DNA of 64,000 nucleotides from an uncultured Alphaproteobacteria bacterium (GTDB taxonomy: Bacteria; Pseudomonadota; Alphaproteobacteria; RF32; CAG-239): positions 124,001 through 188,000 of the forward strand of contig CAKQPS010000001.1 in the NCBI GenBank assembly GCA_934270475.1. Direction: 5' to 3'. The notes below the pieces were generated by a model that saw only the letters and a program-made list of their open reading frames with translations, searched no databases and was not told where the DNA came from. Of the stretch, positions 25,042-33,246 are shown piece by piece (position 1 is the first letter of the stretch; each line of letters opens with the position of its first letter). A program made the position numbers and the translations under genes.

Positions 25042-26324
25042 TATTTGGCGTTTTTACCTATGAATTTTTTACCGCCCAAATATGGCTGCAATTTTTCCGG
25101 AATGCGAACGGTGCCGTCTGCCTGCTGGTGGTTTTCAATAAACGGAACCAAAGCGCGCGGTGTAGCAATACCGGTATTGTTCAGGGTGTGGCAATATTTT
25201 ACTTTGCCGTCGGCGTTGTCGCGGTAGCGCAGATTGGTGCGGCGAGCCTGCCAATCCGTAATATTTGAGCAAGAGTGGGTTTCGCGATAGCAATTTTGCG
25301 ACGGAACCCAAGCTTCCAAATCATATTGACGGTATTTAGGAGCGCCCATATCGCCGGTGCAGACTTCCAAAACCTGATAAGGCAATTCCAAATCCTGCAA
25401 GATTTCTTCAGAATTTTTGAGCAAAACTTGGTGCCATTTTTCGCTTTCTGCCAAATCGTTTTTGCAAATTACAAATTGTTCTGTTTTGAAAAATTGGTGT
25501 ACGCGAACCAAACCGCGGGTATCTTTTCCGGCAGCTCCGGCTTCGCGGCGGAAACATGGTGAAAATCCGGCATATAAAACCGGTAAATCGGCTTCGGTTA
25601 ATAATTCATCAGCACGCAGAGAGTTCAGAATCAGCTCGGCAGTGCCTGACAAATACAAATCATCAGCCGGCATATAATAAACTTCGTCACGGGCAAACGG
25701 CAAATAGCCTTGATTGTATAAAGGTTTTTCCTTAGAAATTGCCGGAACGGTCAAAAGCGTAAAGCCGGCAGCGCGCAGTTTATCCATTACCAGCATGTGA
25801 ATAGCCAATTCCAACTGCGCCAAATCGTTTTTAATGGCATAGGTGCGGGAGCCCGAAACTTTAGCAATACGCTCCATTTCGCCCCAGTCGTTAAATTCCA
25901 TAAGTTCCACATGGTCGCGCGGCGTAAAGTCAAAATGCGGAATTTCACCAACTTTGCGGCGGACAACATTGTAGCTGTCATCAGGTCCGTCTGGGCTGTC
26001 TTCACTAGGATAGTTCGGCATACGCAAAATCATATCATCAAACTGCGCCTGCAAAACGGCTAATTTTTCTTGCTCTGCCTTAAATTCTTCGCCAATAGCT
26101 TTACTTTTGGCGATAATTGCCGGACGTTCTTCATTTGTTGCCGATTTTATAGAATTGCTAAGCTTGTTTTTTTCTTCTGCTAAAGCCTGCGATGAAGTTT
26201 TCAGTTTGTTCAAGTTGTAATATGTTTCTAACAGTTCATCTACTTTTTCAGCCGGAAAGCCTTTTCGTCCCAAGCTTTTCTTTACCCAATCCGTATTATC
26301 GGCAATAAATTTTATATCTAACAT
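25041..26324 (-). CDS. serS: Seryl-tRNA synthetase
   Basis: 427 residues, usual length. The N-terminal long antiparallel coiled coil (about 28-105) that grips the tRNA variable arm is evident, followed by the class II catalytic core: motif 2 FRREAGAAGKDTRGLVRVHQF and motif 3 NNTGIATPRALVPFIENHQ. It charges tRNA-Ser in the cytoplasm. It heads a run of overlapping genes extending to 20171. The 88 bases upstream, before the pilin-like gene, should hold its promoter. Confidence 0.98.
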   Translation of the reverse strand: MLDIKFIADNTDWVKKSLGRKGFPAEKVDELLETYYNLNKLKTSSQALAEEKNKLSNSIKSATNEERPAIIAKSKAIGEEFKAEQEKLAVLQAQFDDMILRMPNYPSEDSPDGPDDSYNVVRRKVGEIPHFDFTPRDHVELMEFNDWGEMERIAKVSGSRTYAIKNDLAQLELAIHMLVMDKLRAAGFTLLTVPAISKEKPLYNQGYLPFARDEVYYMPADDLYLSGTAELILNSLRADELLTEADLPVLYAGFSPCFRREAGAAGKDTRGLVRVHQFFKTEQFVICKNDLAESEKWHQVLLKNSEEILQDLELPYQVLEVCTGDMGAPKYRQYDLEAWVPSQNCYRETHSCSNITDWQARRTNLRYRDNADGKVKYCHTLNNTGIATPRALVPFIENHQQADGTVRIPEKLQPYLGGKKFIGKNAK

Positions 26325-26412
26325 CTGTTACGTCCTAAAAATAAAATTAAACTTGCTCAAGTATATTTTATTTCTCTGATAATACAATATAAATTTTTCG
26401 ATTATTTGCTAT

Positions 26413-27237
26413 TTATTTTGGAGTTTCGGTGCTGAATACGGCATATCGCAAGGCAATGGAACAGTTGTTTCCGCAGAAACACCCCATTTCGGCGTTGCCG
26501 CGGGAAAACGGCGTCGGTATAAATTGGTCGTTTGGCTTGGCGACATTCATTTGGTATTGCAGGCGGGGTAGCAGCATTATACCTGCATCGTTGTCGTCCA
26601 AAGAGTTTTCTTTAGCTTCCTGTCTTTCTTTTTCCGGCGTCATATCTATGTCATGCAGCGCGCTGTCTTGTTCGGTGGCATAGTCAACGCTGCCGATGGC
26701 AACCGCAAGCAAGCCTTTTATGCTGTCTCCCCAGTCAAGGGTGGCTAGGTCTATGCAGGCGCGGCGCGGCAGTCCCTGATATGACATTTTAAATGTCGGA
26801 GAGCTGACTTTTTTGCTTTTATCCCAAACTATGTCCGACGGCTCTATTATAATTTTTCCGCCGAACGGGTTTTCCAAATAAATTCCCTCATCGCTTGAAC
26901 GCACCAAAGTTTGCGGAATGGCGCCCATGCGGATAAGCTCGTCCATATTTTCTACCGGTTCGTCGGGATTGATAGCGTAGACATTGCGGATATTATCTAT
27001 AAGCTGCGATATTTCCAGTGTGGTTTTGTTTATGGTTTTTATATATTGTAAATCTTTGTAGCGCTGCTGCATAAATTGCGAAATCAAATAAAATCCTCCG
27101 CCGGCAAAAACGGCAATAACAAAAATAAGAATAGAAATTTCCTTGATTTTTTGTTCAAGCCGTTCTCTTTTACGCTGCTTAGCTTTTTTTAAAATCAGCA
27201 GTTCGTTGGCGTTAAGTTCTTTTTTTTCCGCAGTCAT
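26413..27237 (-). CDS. PilS-type pilin-like membrane protein with basic cytoplasmic leader
   Basis: 274 residues. A 30-residue basic leader precedes one membrane segment (34-54). The periplasmic domain follows the PilS / type IVb pilin order: ISQLIDNIRNVYA after the membrane helix, a MGAIPQTLV strand-turn, NPFGGKIII, then FKMSYQGLPRRACIDLATLDWG. The end (CFCGNNCSIALRYAVF) resembles that of the protein at 9235-9891. A prepilin peptidase site is not recognisable and the leader is far longer than in prepilins. The ATG is four bases after the secA stop, so it is translated from the secA transcript. Role unknown. Confidence 0.75.
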   Translation of the reverse strand: MTAEKKELNANELLILKKAKQRKRERLEQKIKEISILIFVIAVFAGGGFYLISQFMQQRYKDLQYIKTINKTTLEISQLIDNIRNVYAINPDEPVENMDELIRMGAIPQTLVRSSDEGIYLENPFGGKIIIEPSDIVWDKSKKVSSPTFKMSYQGLPRRACIDLATLDWGDSIKGLLAVAIGSVDYATEQDSALHDIDMTPEKERQEAKENSLDDNDAGIMLLPRLQYQMNVAKPNDQFIPTPFSRGNAEMGCFCGNNCSIALRYAVFSTETPK

Positions 27238-27241
27238 GGGC

Positions 27242-29911
27242 TTATTCTACAATTCTTCCGTGGCAATGTTTGAATTTTTTACCACTTCCGCAAGGGCAGG
27301 GGTCGTTTCTTGAAATTCCGACAAACATCGACGGATCAAGTTTTTTCAACGGTTCATCGCCTTCGTGAACTGCCGACATCGGACGGTTTTGTTCTTTATC
27401 CATGGCTTTTTGCATTTGTTCCTGCGAATCCGTTTGGATTACGGTGTGGCAAATCACAACGGTAACACGCTGTTTCAAAATATCCAGCATGCGAGAGAAC
27501 ATATTGAACGCTTCTTTTTTATATTCGTTCAGCGGGTCTTTTTGACCATAAGCACGCAAAACAATGGTGTGGCGCATCAAATCCAAAGTGGCGATATGAT
27601 CTTTCCACAGTTGATCCAAAACCTGCAAGAAAATGCTTTTCTGCACCATTTTAACAGCATCGGCAGGCAAAGAGGCTTCACGTTCTGCCATGCGGTTGTC
27701 AACTTCTTGCAAAATCCGTTCTTTCAAGCCTTCGCTGTCAAGTTCAGGTTCGTTGCACCAGTTGGTTATCGGCAATACAAAGCCGGTGGCGGCTGCTAAA
27801 TCTTGCTTCAGGCTATCTTTATCCCATTCTGCCGCGCCGGTGCCGTAAGGAATGTGAGCATCGATAATGCCGCTTAAATATTCATCACGCATATCTTTGA
27901 TGGTGTCGGACAAGTCTTCGCTTTCCATAATTTCACGGCGCTGTTCATAGATGATTTTGCGCTGTTCGTTCATTACATTGTCGTATTTGAGCAAATTTTT
28001 ACGGATATCGAAGTTGCGTTCTTCCACTTTTTGCTGAGCTTTTTCCAAAGCTTTGCTAATCCATGGGTGAACAAGCGCCTCACCTTCCGGCAAGCCCAAA
28101 CGCTGCAAAACGTTTGACATTTTTTCGGAACCGAAAATACGCATTAAATCGTCCTGCATAGAAAGGAAGAACTTAGAAGTTCCAGGGTCGCCCTGACGTC
28201 CAGCACGACCGCGCAGCTGATTGTCGATACGGCGGCTTTCATGGCGTTCAGTACCAAGAATATAAAGCCCGCCGGCAGCCAATACTTTTTCTTTATCCGC
28301 AGCAACTTCTGCTTCAATTTTCTTTTTGAGCTCGGCAATCTGCTCCGGTGTTTCATCACCTTTAAGCATTTCCTGCAATTTCATTTCCGGATTGCCGCCC
28401 AGCTGAATATCCGTACCGCGTCCAGCCATGTTGGTGGCAATGGTAACAGCACCGGAAACACCGGCTTGTGCCACAATGGCGGCTTCGCGTTCGTGATAGC
28501 GGGCATTCAACACTTCAAAATGCAAATCAGGAGCAGCTTTGTGCAAAAGGTTGGCAATAATTTCGGATTTTTCTACCGAGGTTGTACCGACCAAAACCGG
28601 CTGACCGCGGCGGTGGCAGTCTAAAATAGTGTTGATAATGGCGCGGTATTTTTCGCCTTCGGTGCGGTAGATTTCATCGTGCAAATCTTCACGCTGCACA
28701 GGTTTATTGGTTGGAATTTCTACGCACACAAGGTTATAAATATCGCAAAATTCGGTTTCTTCGGTCATAGCGGTACCGGTCATACCGGACAATTTTGGAT
28801 ATAAACGGAAGTAGTTTTGGAAGGTGATAGATGCCAAAGTCTGATTTTCGGACTGAATTTTTACGCCTTCTTTTGCCTCCAGCGCTTGGTGCAGACCATC
28901 GCTGAAACGGCGTCCTTCCATAATACGTCCGGTAAACTCATCTACAATAACGACCTTGCCGTCTTTAACAATGTAGTCCACATCTTTTTGGAACATTTTA
29001 TGAGCGCGCAAAGCGTTGTTAACATGCTGAACCAAACCGACATTGCCAATGTCATACAAAGAGCCTTCTTTTATCAGACCGGCTTCACGCAGCAATTTTT
29101 CAACATGCTCCATACCGGCTTCGGTTAAGGTTACATTCTTTTGCTTTTCATCTTTTTCATAGTCTTCCGGCAGCAGCTGCGGCATTAAATTAGAAACGCT
29201 GATATAGGTTGCCGAAGAATCTTCCGCCTCGCCGGAAATAATCAACGGTGTTCTTGCCTCATCAATCAAAATGGAGTCAACTTCATCGACAATGGCAAAG
29301 TTAAAGTCACGCTGCACGCGCTCGTATAAACTAAATTTCATATTATCGCGCAGATAGTCAAAGCCCAGTTCGTTGTTGGTGGCGTAAACAATATCGGAAT
29401 TATATGCCAAACGGCGCTCGTTGTCATTTTTACCGTGAATAATATAGTCAACGGTCAAGCCTAAAAAGCGGTAAATTTTGCCCATCCATTCCGCGTCGCG
29501 CTTTGCCAAATAGTCGTTAACAGTTACAACATGAACGCCTTTGCCTTCCAATGCATTTAGGTAAGCAGCCAAAGTTGCCACCAAGGTTTTACCTTCACCG
29601 GTTTTCATTTCGGCAATCATGCCTTTGTGCAAAACCATACCGCCGATTAACTGAACATCATAGTGGCGCTGTCCCATAACGCGCTTTGACGCCTCTCGAA
29701 CTGTGGCAAAAGCCTCAGGCAAAAGCTCGTCCAAGGTTTCGCCGTTTTTCAAGCGGTTGCGGAACTCTTGAGTTTTAGCTTTTAATTCTTCATCAGATAA
29801 TTTAATGAAATCTGGTTCTAAGGCGTTGATTTGATTAACAGTTTTATATAGTTTTTTAACAAAGCGGTCGTTGGCGCTGCCAAAAATTTTACGGGCGATT
29901 TTTCCTAACAT
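27242..29911 (-). CDS. secA: Preprotein translocase ATPase SecA
   Basis: 889 residues. SecA drives preproteins through SecYEG using ATP. Walker A is EMKTGEGKTLVA (about 100-111), Walker B FAIVDEVDSILIDEARTP; the preprotein-crosslinking domain and helical wing follow. The second motor half contains TNMAGRGTDIQLGGNP and the arginine finger LRGRAGRQGDPG; the C-terminus ends in the zinc motif NDPCPCGSGKKFKHCHG that binds SecB, matching the secB gene in this window. It shares a 160-base divergent intergenic region with the PpiC gene. Confidence 0.98.
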   Translation of the reverse strand: MLGKIARKIFGSANDRFVKKLYKTVNQINALEPDFIKLSDEELKAKTQEFRNRLKNGETLDELLPEAFATVREASKRVMGQRHYDVQLIGGMVLHKGMIAEMKTGEGKTLVATLAAYLNALEGKGVHVVTVNDYLAKRDAEWMGKIYRFLGLTVDYIIHGKNDNERRLAYNSDIVYATNNELGFDYLRDNMKFSLYERVQRDFNFAIVDEVDSILIDEARTPLIISGEAEDSSATYISVSNLMPQLLPEDYEKDEKQKNVTLTEAGMEHVEKLLREAGLIKEGSLYDIGNVGLVQHVNNALRAHKMFQKDVDYIVKDGKVVIVDEFTGRIMEGRRFSDGLHQALEAKEGVKIQSENQTLASITFQNYFRLYPKLSGMTGTAMTEETEFCDIYNLVCVEIPTNKPVQREDLHDEIYRTEGEKYRAIINTILDCHRRGQPVLVGTTSVEKSEIIANLLHKAAPDLHFEVLNARYHEREAAIVAQAGVSGAVTIATNMAGRGTDIQLGGNPEMKLQEMLKGDETPEQIAELKKKIEAEVAADKEKVLAAGGLYILGTERHESRRIDNQLRGRAGRQGDPGTSKFFLSMQDDLMRIFGSEKMSNVLQRLGLPEGEALVHPWISKALEKAQQKVEERNFDIRKNLLKYDNVMNEQRKIIYEQRREIMESEDLSDTIKDMRDEYLSGIIDAHIPYGTGAAEWDKDSLKQDLAAATGFVLPITNWCNEPELDSEGLKERILQEVDNRMAEREASLPADAVKMVQKSIFLQVLDQLWKDHIATLDLMRHTIVLRAYGQKDPLNEYKKEAFNMFSRMLDILKQRVTVVICHTVIQTDSQEQMQKAMDKEQNRPMSAVHEGDEPLKKLDPSMFVGISRNDPCPCGSGKKFKHCHGRIVE

Positions 29912-30073
29912 AGACGTTCCTTATAATATATTGTTTCAAGTTACATTTAGTTTGATTATATTATAAAGTCAAGTCTTTGCTCAAAAGTTATGAACCATAG
30001 CTAAAAAATCCTTTGAATTTTATATAGTTTGTATATATGATATTAACGATTTGTTTATTTTTAGGAGGAATCT

Positions 30074-30913
30074 ATGCAGAAAAAATATGTTTTTGCCACT
30101 ACTGCAGTTGTTGTTGTTATGTTGGCAGGCGCTTTTACTTATAAAGTTTACGCCGAAAGAAATAATGGGGTTGCCGCTGTGGTTAACGGCGAACAAATTA
30201 CGGTAGCTGAAATTAAAGACGCTTATGAACAGACACCGCAAATTAAATCTCAGGTATCTTTTGAAGAATTTTATAACCGTGCTTTGGATGTTATGATTAA
30301 CAGCAAATTGGCTTTGCAAGCTGCAACCGCTGCTAATGTTCAGTCTTCTGCCGAATATCAGAAAGAATTGGCTGCTATGCAAGATGATTTGGCTCGCAAA
30401 GTTTATATTGACCAGCAAATAACTCAAAAAGTTACCGATGCCGAAGTTAAAAAAGTTTATGATGAATATGTTGCTAACTTTAAGAGCGAAAAAGAAATTA
30501 AAGCTAAACACATTTTGGTTGATGATGAAAAATTGGCAGAAGAAATTATTGCTAAGTTAAATAAAAAATCAGCAAAATTTGATGATTTGGCTAAACAATA
30601 TTCTAAAGACCAAGCTGATTTGGGCTATTTCACTGCAGAAGCAATGGTTCCGGAATTTTCTGAAGCTGCTTTTGCTTTGAAAAAAGGCACATTTTCTCAA
30701 AAACCAGTTAAAACAGAATTTGGCTACCATGTAATTTTGGTTGAAGATGTAAGAGATTCTAAGCCATTGGCTTTTGACGCTGTTGCCGACCAAATTAAAG
30801 GCAATCTTTCTCAGCAAGCCGTTGGTCAGATTGTTGCTGATTTGCACCAAAATGCTCAAGTTGAAAAATTTGACTTGAAAGGCAAAAAAATTGTTGATGA
30901 AGAAAAGAAATAG
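30074..30913 (+). CDS. PpiC-type peptidyl-prolyl isomerase, periplasmic foldase
   Basis: 279 residues. An N-terminal signal/anchor (5-25, cleavage possible at VYAER) is followed by a SurA/PrsA-type N-terminal helical region (33-130: AAVVNGEQITVAEIKDAY, MINSKLALQAA) and one parvulin domain (about 145-240: IKAKHILVDDE, FDDLAKQYSKDQ, LGYFTAEAMVPEF, KTEFGYHVILVEDVRD). It would assist folding of exported proteins in the periplasm. AGGAGGAAT precedes the ATG. Divergent from secA, and closed by a terminator at 30934. Orthology to a particular named foldase is not certain. Confidence 0.92.
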   Translation: MQKKYVFATTAVVVVMLAGAFTYKVYAERNNGVAAVVNGEQITVAEIKDAYEQTPQIKSQVSFEEFYNRALDVMINSKLALQAATAANVQSSAEYQKELAAMQDDLARKVYIDQQITQKVTDAEVKKVYDEYVANFKSEKEIKAKHILVDDEKLAEEIIAKLNKKSAKFDDLAKQYSKDQADLGYFTAEAMVPEFSEAAFALKKGTFSQKPVKTEFGYHVILVEDVRDSKPLAFDAVADQIKGNLSQQAVGQIVADLHQNAQVEKFDLKGKKIVDEEKK

Positions 30914-30933
30914 TCTTTTCTGAAATATAAAAA

Positions 30934-30966
30934 AGAGGGCTGTTGTTAAACGGCTCTCTTTTTTTA
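30934..30966 (+). terminator. Terminator after the PpiC gene
   Basis: GAGGGC and GCTCTC arms (with one G-T pair) around a GTTGTTAAAC-type loop, followed by TTTTTTT, 20 bases after the stop codon. Confidence 0.7.
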
Positions 30967-30978
30967 AATAATCGGATG

Positions 30979-31227
30979 CTAGATTTTATTTAAATATGTA
31001 GCAAGGCTGCTGATGGTTACGTCCTCATTAGATAAGCAATAGTCCAGCGCTTTGTTAAAATCATAGCCCAAATTTGATAATTCATAGCACAAATCCGTGT
31101 AGTCGAGGCTGTCCAGACCCAAATCATATAAATGAGTGTCCGGTCTAACTGTTTCCTGCCCTATCGTTATGTCCTCAATGAACTGTATCAATTTTTTTTG
31201 CAGTTCGCTATTACTCAATTTAGCCAT
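30979..31227 (-). CDS. Divergent acyl carrier protein
   Basis: 82 residues. The phosphopantetheine site is intact: LYDLGLDSLDYTDL with Ser39 in DSL. Unlike housekeeping AcpP, the recognition helix that follows (CYELSNLGYDF) lacks the usual acidic EEEF pattern, and the protein carries two cysteines. It lies beyond the terminator of the fabD-fabG pair and so has its own transcript. It probably carries an acyl or aminoacyl group for a dedicated enzyme rather than bulk fatty acid synthesis; partner unknown. No neighbouring acyltransferase or ligase is visible apart from fabD/fabG. Confidence 0.8.
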   Translation of the reverse strand: MAKLSNSELQKKLIQFIEDITIGQETVRPDTHLYDLGLDSLDYTDLCYELSNLGYDFNKALDYCLSNEDVTISSLATYLNKI

Positions 31228-31324
31228 AATGATAAAAATTAAAGTTAATAATAAAAATGATGAATTTATGCTAACATAAATTTAAAATTTGTCAATAAAA
31301 GATTGTGTTTTGTCAATATATAAA

Positions 31325-31352
31325 AAAGACGCTTGTTATATCAAGCGTCTTT
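31325..31352 (-). terminator. Terminator of the fabD-fabG unit
   Basis: Perfect 11-base stem AAAGACGCTTG (31325-31335) / CAAGCGTCTTT (31342-31352) with a 6-base loop. On the minus strand the stem runs into a T tract, about 20 bases after the fabG stop. Confidence 0.92.
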
Positions 31353-31373
31353 GAAAAGCAATCACCAAAGTGA

Positions 31374-32111
31374 TTAAATCATAGCCATACCGCCGTTAAC
31401 GTGAATGGTCTGACCAGTAATGTATTGAGCTTCATCAGAAGCCAAGAAAGCAACAACATTGGCAATATCTTGAGCTTCACCCAATTTAGCTTCTGGAATT
31501 TTAGCCAACAAAGCAGCTTTTACATCGTCAGGCAAAACATCGGTCATCGGAGTTCTGATAAAGCCTGGAGCGATGGAGTTTACTGTAATACCGCGGGAGC
31601 CGACTTCTTGAGCCAAGCATTTGTTCATGGCAATCATACCAGCTTTGGAAGCGGAATAGTTAGCCTGACCAGCGTTACCCATAACACCAACCACAGAAGC
31701 AATACCGATAATACGACCGAAACGGCGTTTCATCATGCCTCGTACTGCAGCTTTTGCCAATTTGAAACCTGCTGTCAAGTTAACATCTAAAACCAGCTGC
31801 CAATCTTCATCGCTCATTCTGATAAACAAATTATCGCGGGTTAAACCAGCGTTGTTTACCAAAATGTCGATACGACCCATTTTTTCTTCTACTTCTTTAA
31901 CCAAATTTTTAACAGCTTCGCCGTCTGTCAGGTTGGCTACAAAGCATTCTGCGTTGCTGCCCAATTCTGCTTTAAGAGCTTCCAGTCTTTCGGCGTTCAT
32001 GTCTGTCAAAGCCAAAATGGCGCCTTGATCGTGCAGGGTATGAGCAATTTTATGTCCCAAACCGCCGGCAGCACCGGTAATCAAAGCAACTTTACCATCT
32101 AATCTAAACAT
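31374..32111 (-). CDS. fabG: 3-oxoacyl-[ACP] reductase FabG
   Basis: 245 residues of a short-chain dehydrogenase. NADPH-binding TGAAGGLG (12-19), NNAG at 86-89, and the catalytic Ser139, Tyr152 and Lys156 (ANYSASKAG) are all present. The C-terminal DIANVVAFLASDEAQYITGQTIHVNGGMAM matches FabG closely. It reduces 3-oxoacyl-ACP in each elongation cycle. It follows fabD by 17 bases; the usual acpP and fabF do not follow, since a terminator comes next. Confidence 0.96.
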   Translation of the reverse strand: MFRLDGKVALITGAAGGLGHKIAHTLHDQGAILALTDMNAERLEALKAELGSNAECFVANLTDGEAVKNLVKEVEEKMGRIDILVNNAGLTRDNLFIRMSDEDWQLVLDVNLTAGFKLAKAAVRGMMKRRFGRIIGIASVVGVMGNAGQANYSASKAGMIAMNKCLAQEVGSRGITVNSIAPGFIRTPMTDVLPDDVKAALLAKIPEAKLGEAQDIANVVAFLASDEAQYITGQTIHVNGGMAMI

Positions 32112-32128
32112 ATTTTTATTCCTTTCTG

Positions 32129-33073
32129 TTATAAATTTTTTGCCAGCTCTTCAATATCTTCTACCGAACCGACAGAAAAAGCGTTCATTTCTTTGTGGCT
32201 GCGTTTGGCAATACCGGACAATACTTTGCCGGCGCCCAGCTCAACCAAATCCGTAACGCCTTGTTCCTGCAAATAAGCCATGGTTTCGCGCCAACGCACC
32301 GTACCGGTTACCTGCTCAATTAAATGCTTAATAATTTCTTTATGCTCTGTGATTGGTTCAGCCAACACATTGGCAATTAACGGAATTTCCGCGTCATGTG
32401 CTTCTACTTCCATAAATGCGCGAGCCATAGCATCGGCGGCAGGACGCATAAACGGACTGTGGAATGGTGCGCTCACGGCTAGTTTTATGCATTTGCGCGC
32501 GCCGAATTCCGAAGCAATTTCCACAGCGCAGTCAATTGCCGCCATAGAACCGGACAACACAACCTGACCATCGGAATTGTCGTTAGCAGCAACGCAAAAG
32601 TCTTTGCCGTTGGAGCAAGCATCAACCAAAGCGCCGACGTCTTTATAAGATAAACCTAAAACAGCAGCCATTCCGCCGACACCTAAAGGAACGGCGTTTT
32701 GCATGGCATTACCACGAATCCGCAGCAACTTTGCCGTATCGCTCAGCGAAAACACTCCGGCGCTGCAGGCTGCGGAATATTCGCCCAAAGAATGACCAGC
32801 CACAAATGCTGCTTTATCTTTAAGCTTAATGCCAAAATCTTTTTCCAAAACACGCACAACCGCCATTGAAAAAGCCATTAAAGCTGGCTGAGTGTTGGCA
32901 GTCATGGTCAGTTCGCTGTCCGGACCATCTGTCATAATTTTGAATAAGTCTTGTGATAAAGCGTCATTTACTTCTTGGAAAACTTCTTTAGCTGAAGCAA
33001 AATTTTCTGCCAATTCCTTTCCCATACCCACAAACTGCGAGCCTTGACCGGGAAATACAAAAGCATATTTCAT
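32129..33073 (-). CDS. fabD: Malonyl-CoA:ACP transacylase FabD
   Basis: 314 residues. FFPGQGSQ-type N-terminus (FVFPGQGSQFVGMG), the nucleophile Ser95 in GHSLGEYS and the catalytic His in SAPFHSPFM define FabD, which loads malonyl onto ACP. The ATG at 33073 has AGGAGA upstream; a longer frame adds 19 non-conserved residues. First gene of a two-gene unit with fabG. With accA and the divergent ACP, the window holds several but not all fatty-acid synthesis genes. Confidence 0.97.
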   Translation of the reverse strand: MKYAFVFPGQGSQFVGMGKELAENFASAKEVFQEVNDALSQDLFKIMTDGPDSELTMTANTQPALMAFSMAVVRVLEKDFGIKLKDKAAFVAGHSLGEYSAACSAGVFSLSDTAKLLRIRGNAMQNAVPLGVGGMAAVLGLSYKDVGALVDACSNGKDFCVAANDNSDGQVVLSGSMAAIDCAVEIASEFGARKCIKLAVSAPFHSPFMRPAADAMARAFMEVEAHDAEIPLIANVLAEPITEHKEIIKHLIEQVTGTVRWRETMAYLQEQGVTDLVELGAGKVLSGIAKRSHKEMNAFSVGSVEDIEELAKNL

Positions 33074-33246
33074 TAAAATATTCTCCTCATTATTCAGGGG
33101 TGAGTGTATAGCGCTGTCCTTAAATGTCAAGTTTTTAGAAAATTTTTATCAACACCGCTAAGCTGTTTTAAGCAATTCTTAATAATTTGTTGAACATTTT
33201 TAACTATACTTTCAGCATTAAATCTGCATAAAATTCAGAGGATATT

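Noticed and set aside
30020..30511. A 163-codon minus-strand frame opposite the PpiC gene start
   Set aside because: It runs through the divergent promoter region and encodes a Phe/Asn-rich product without a family; a shadow.
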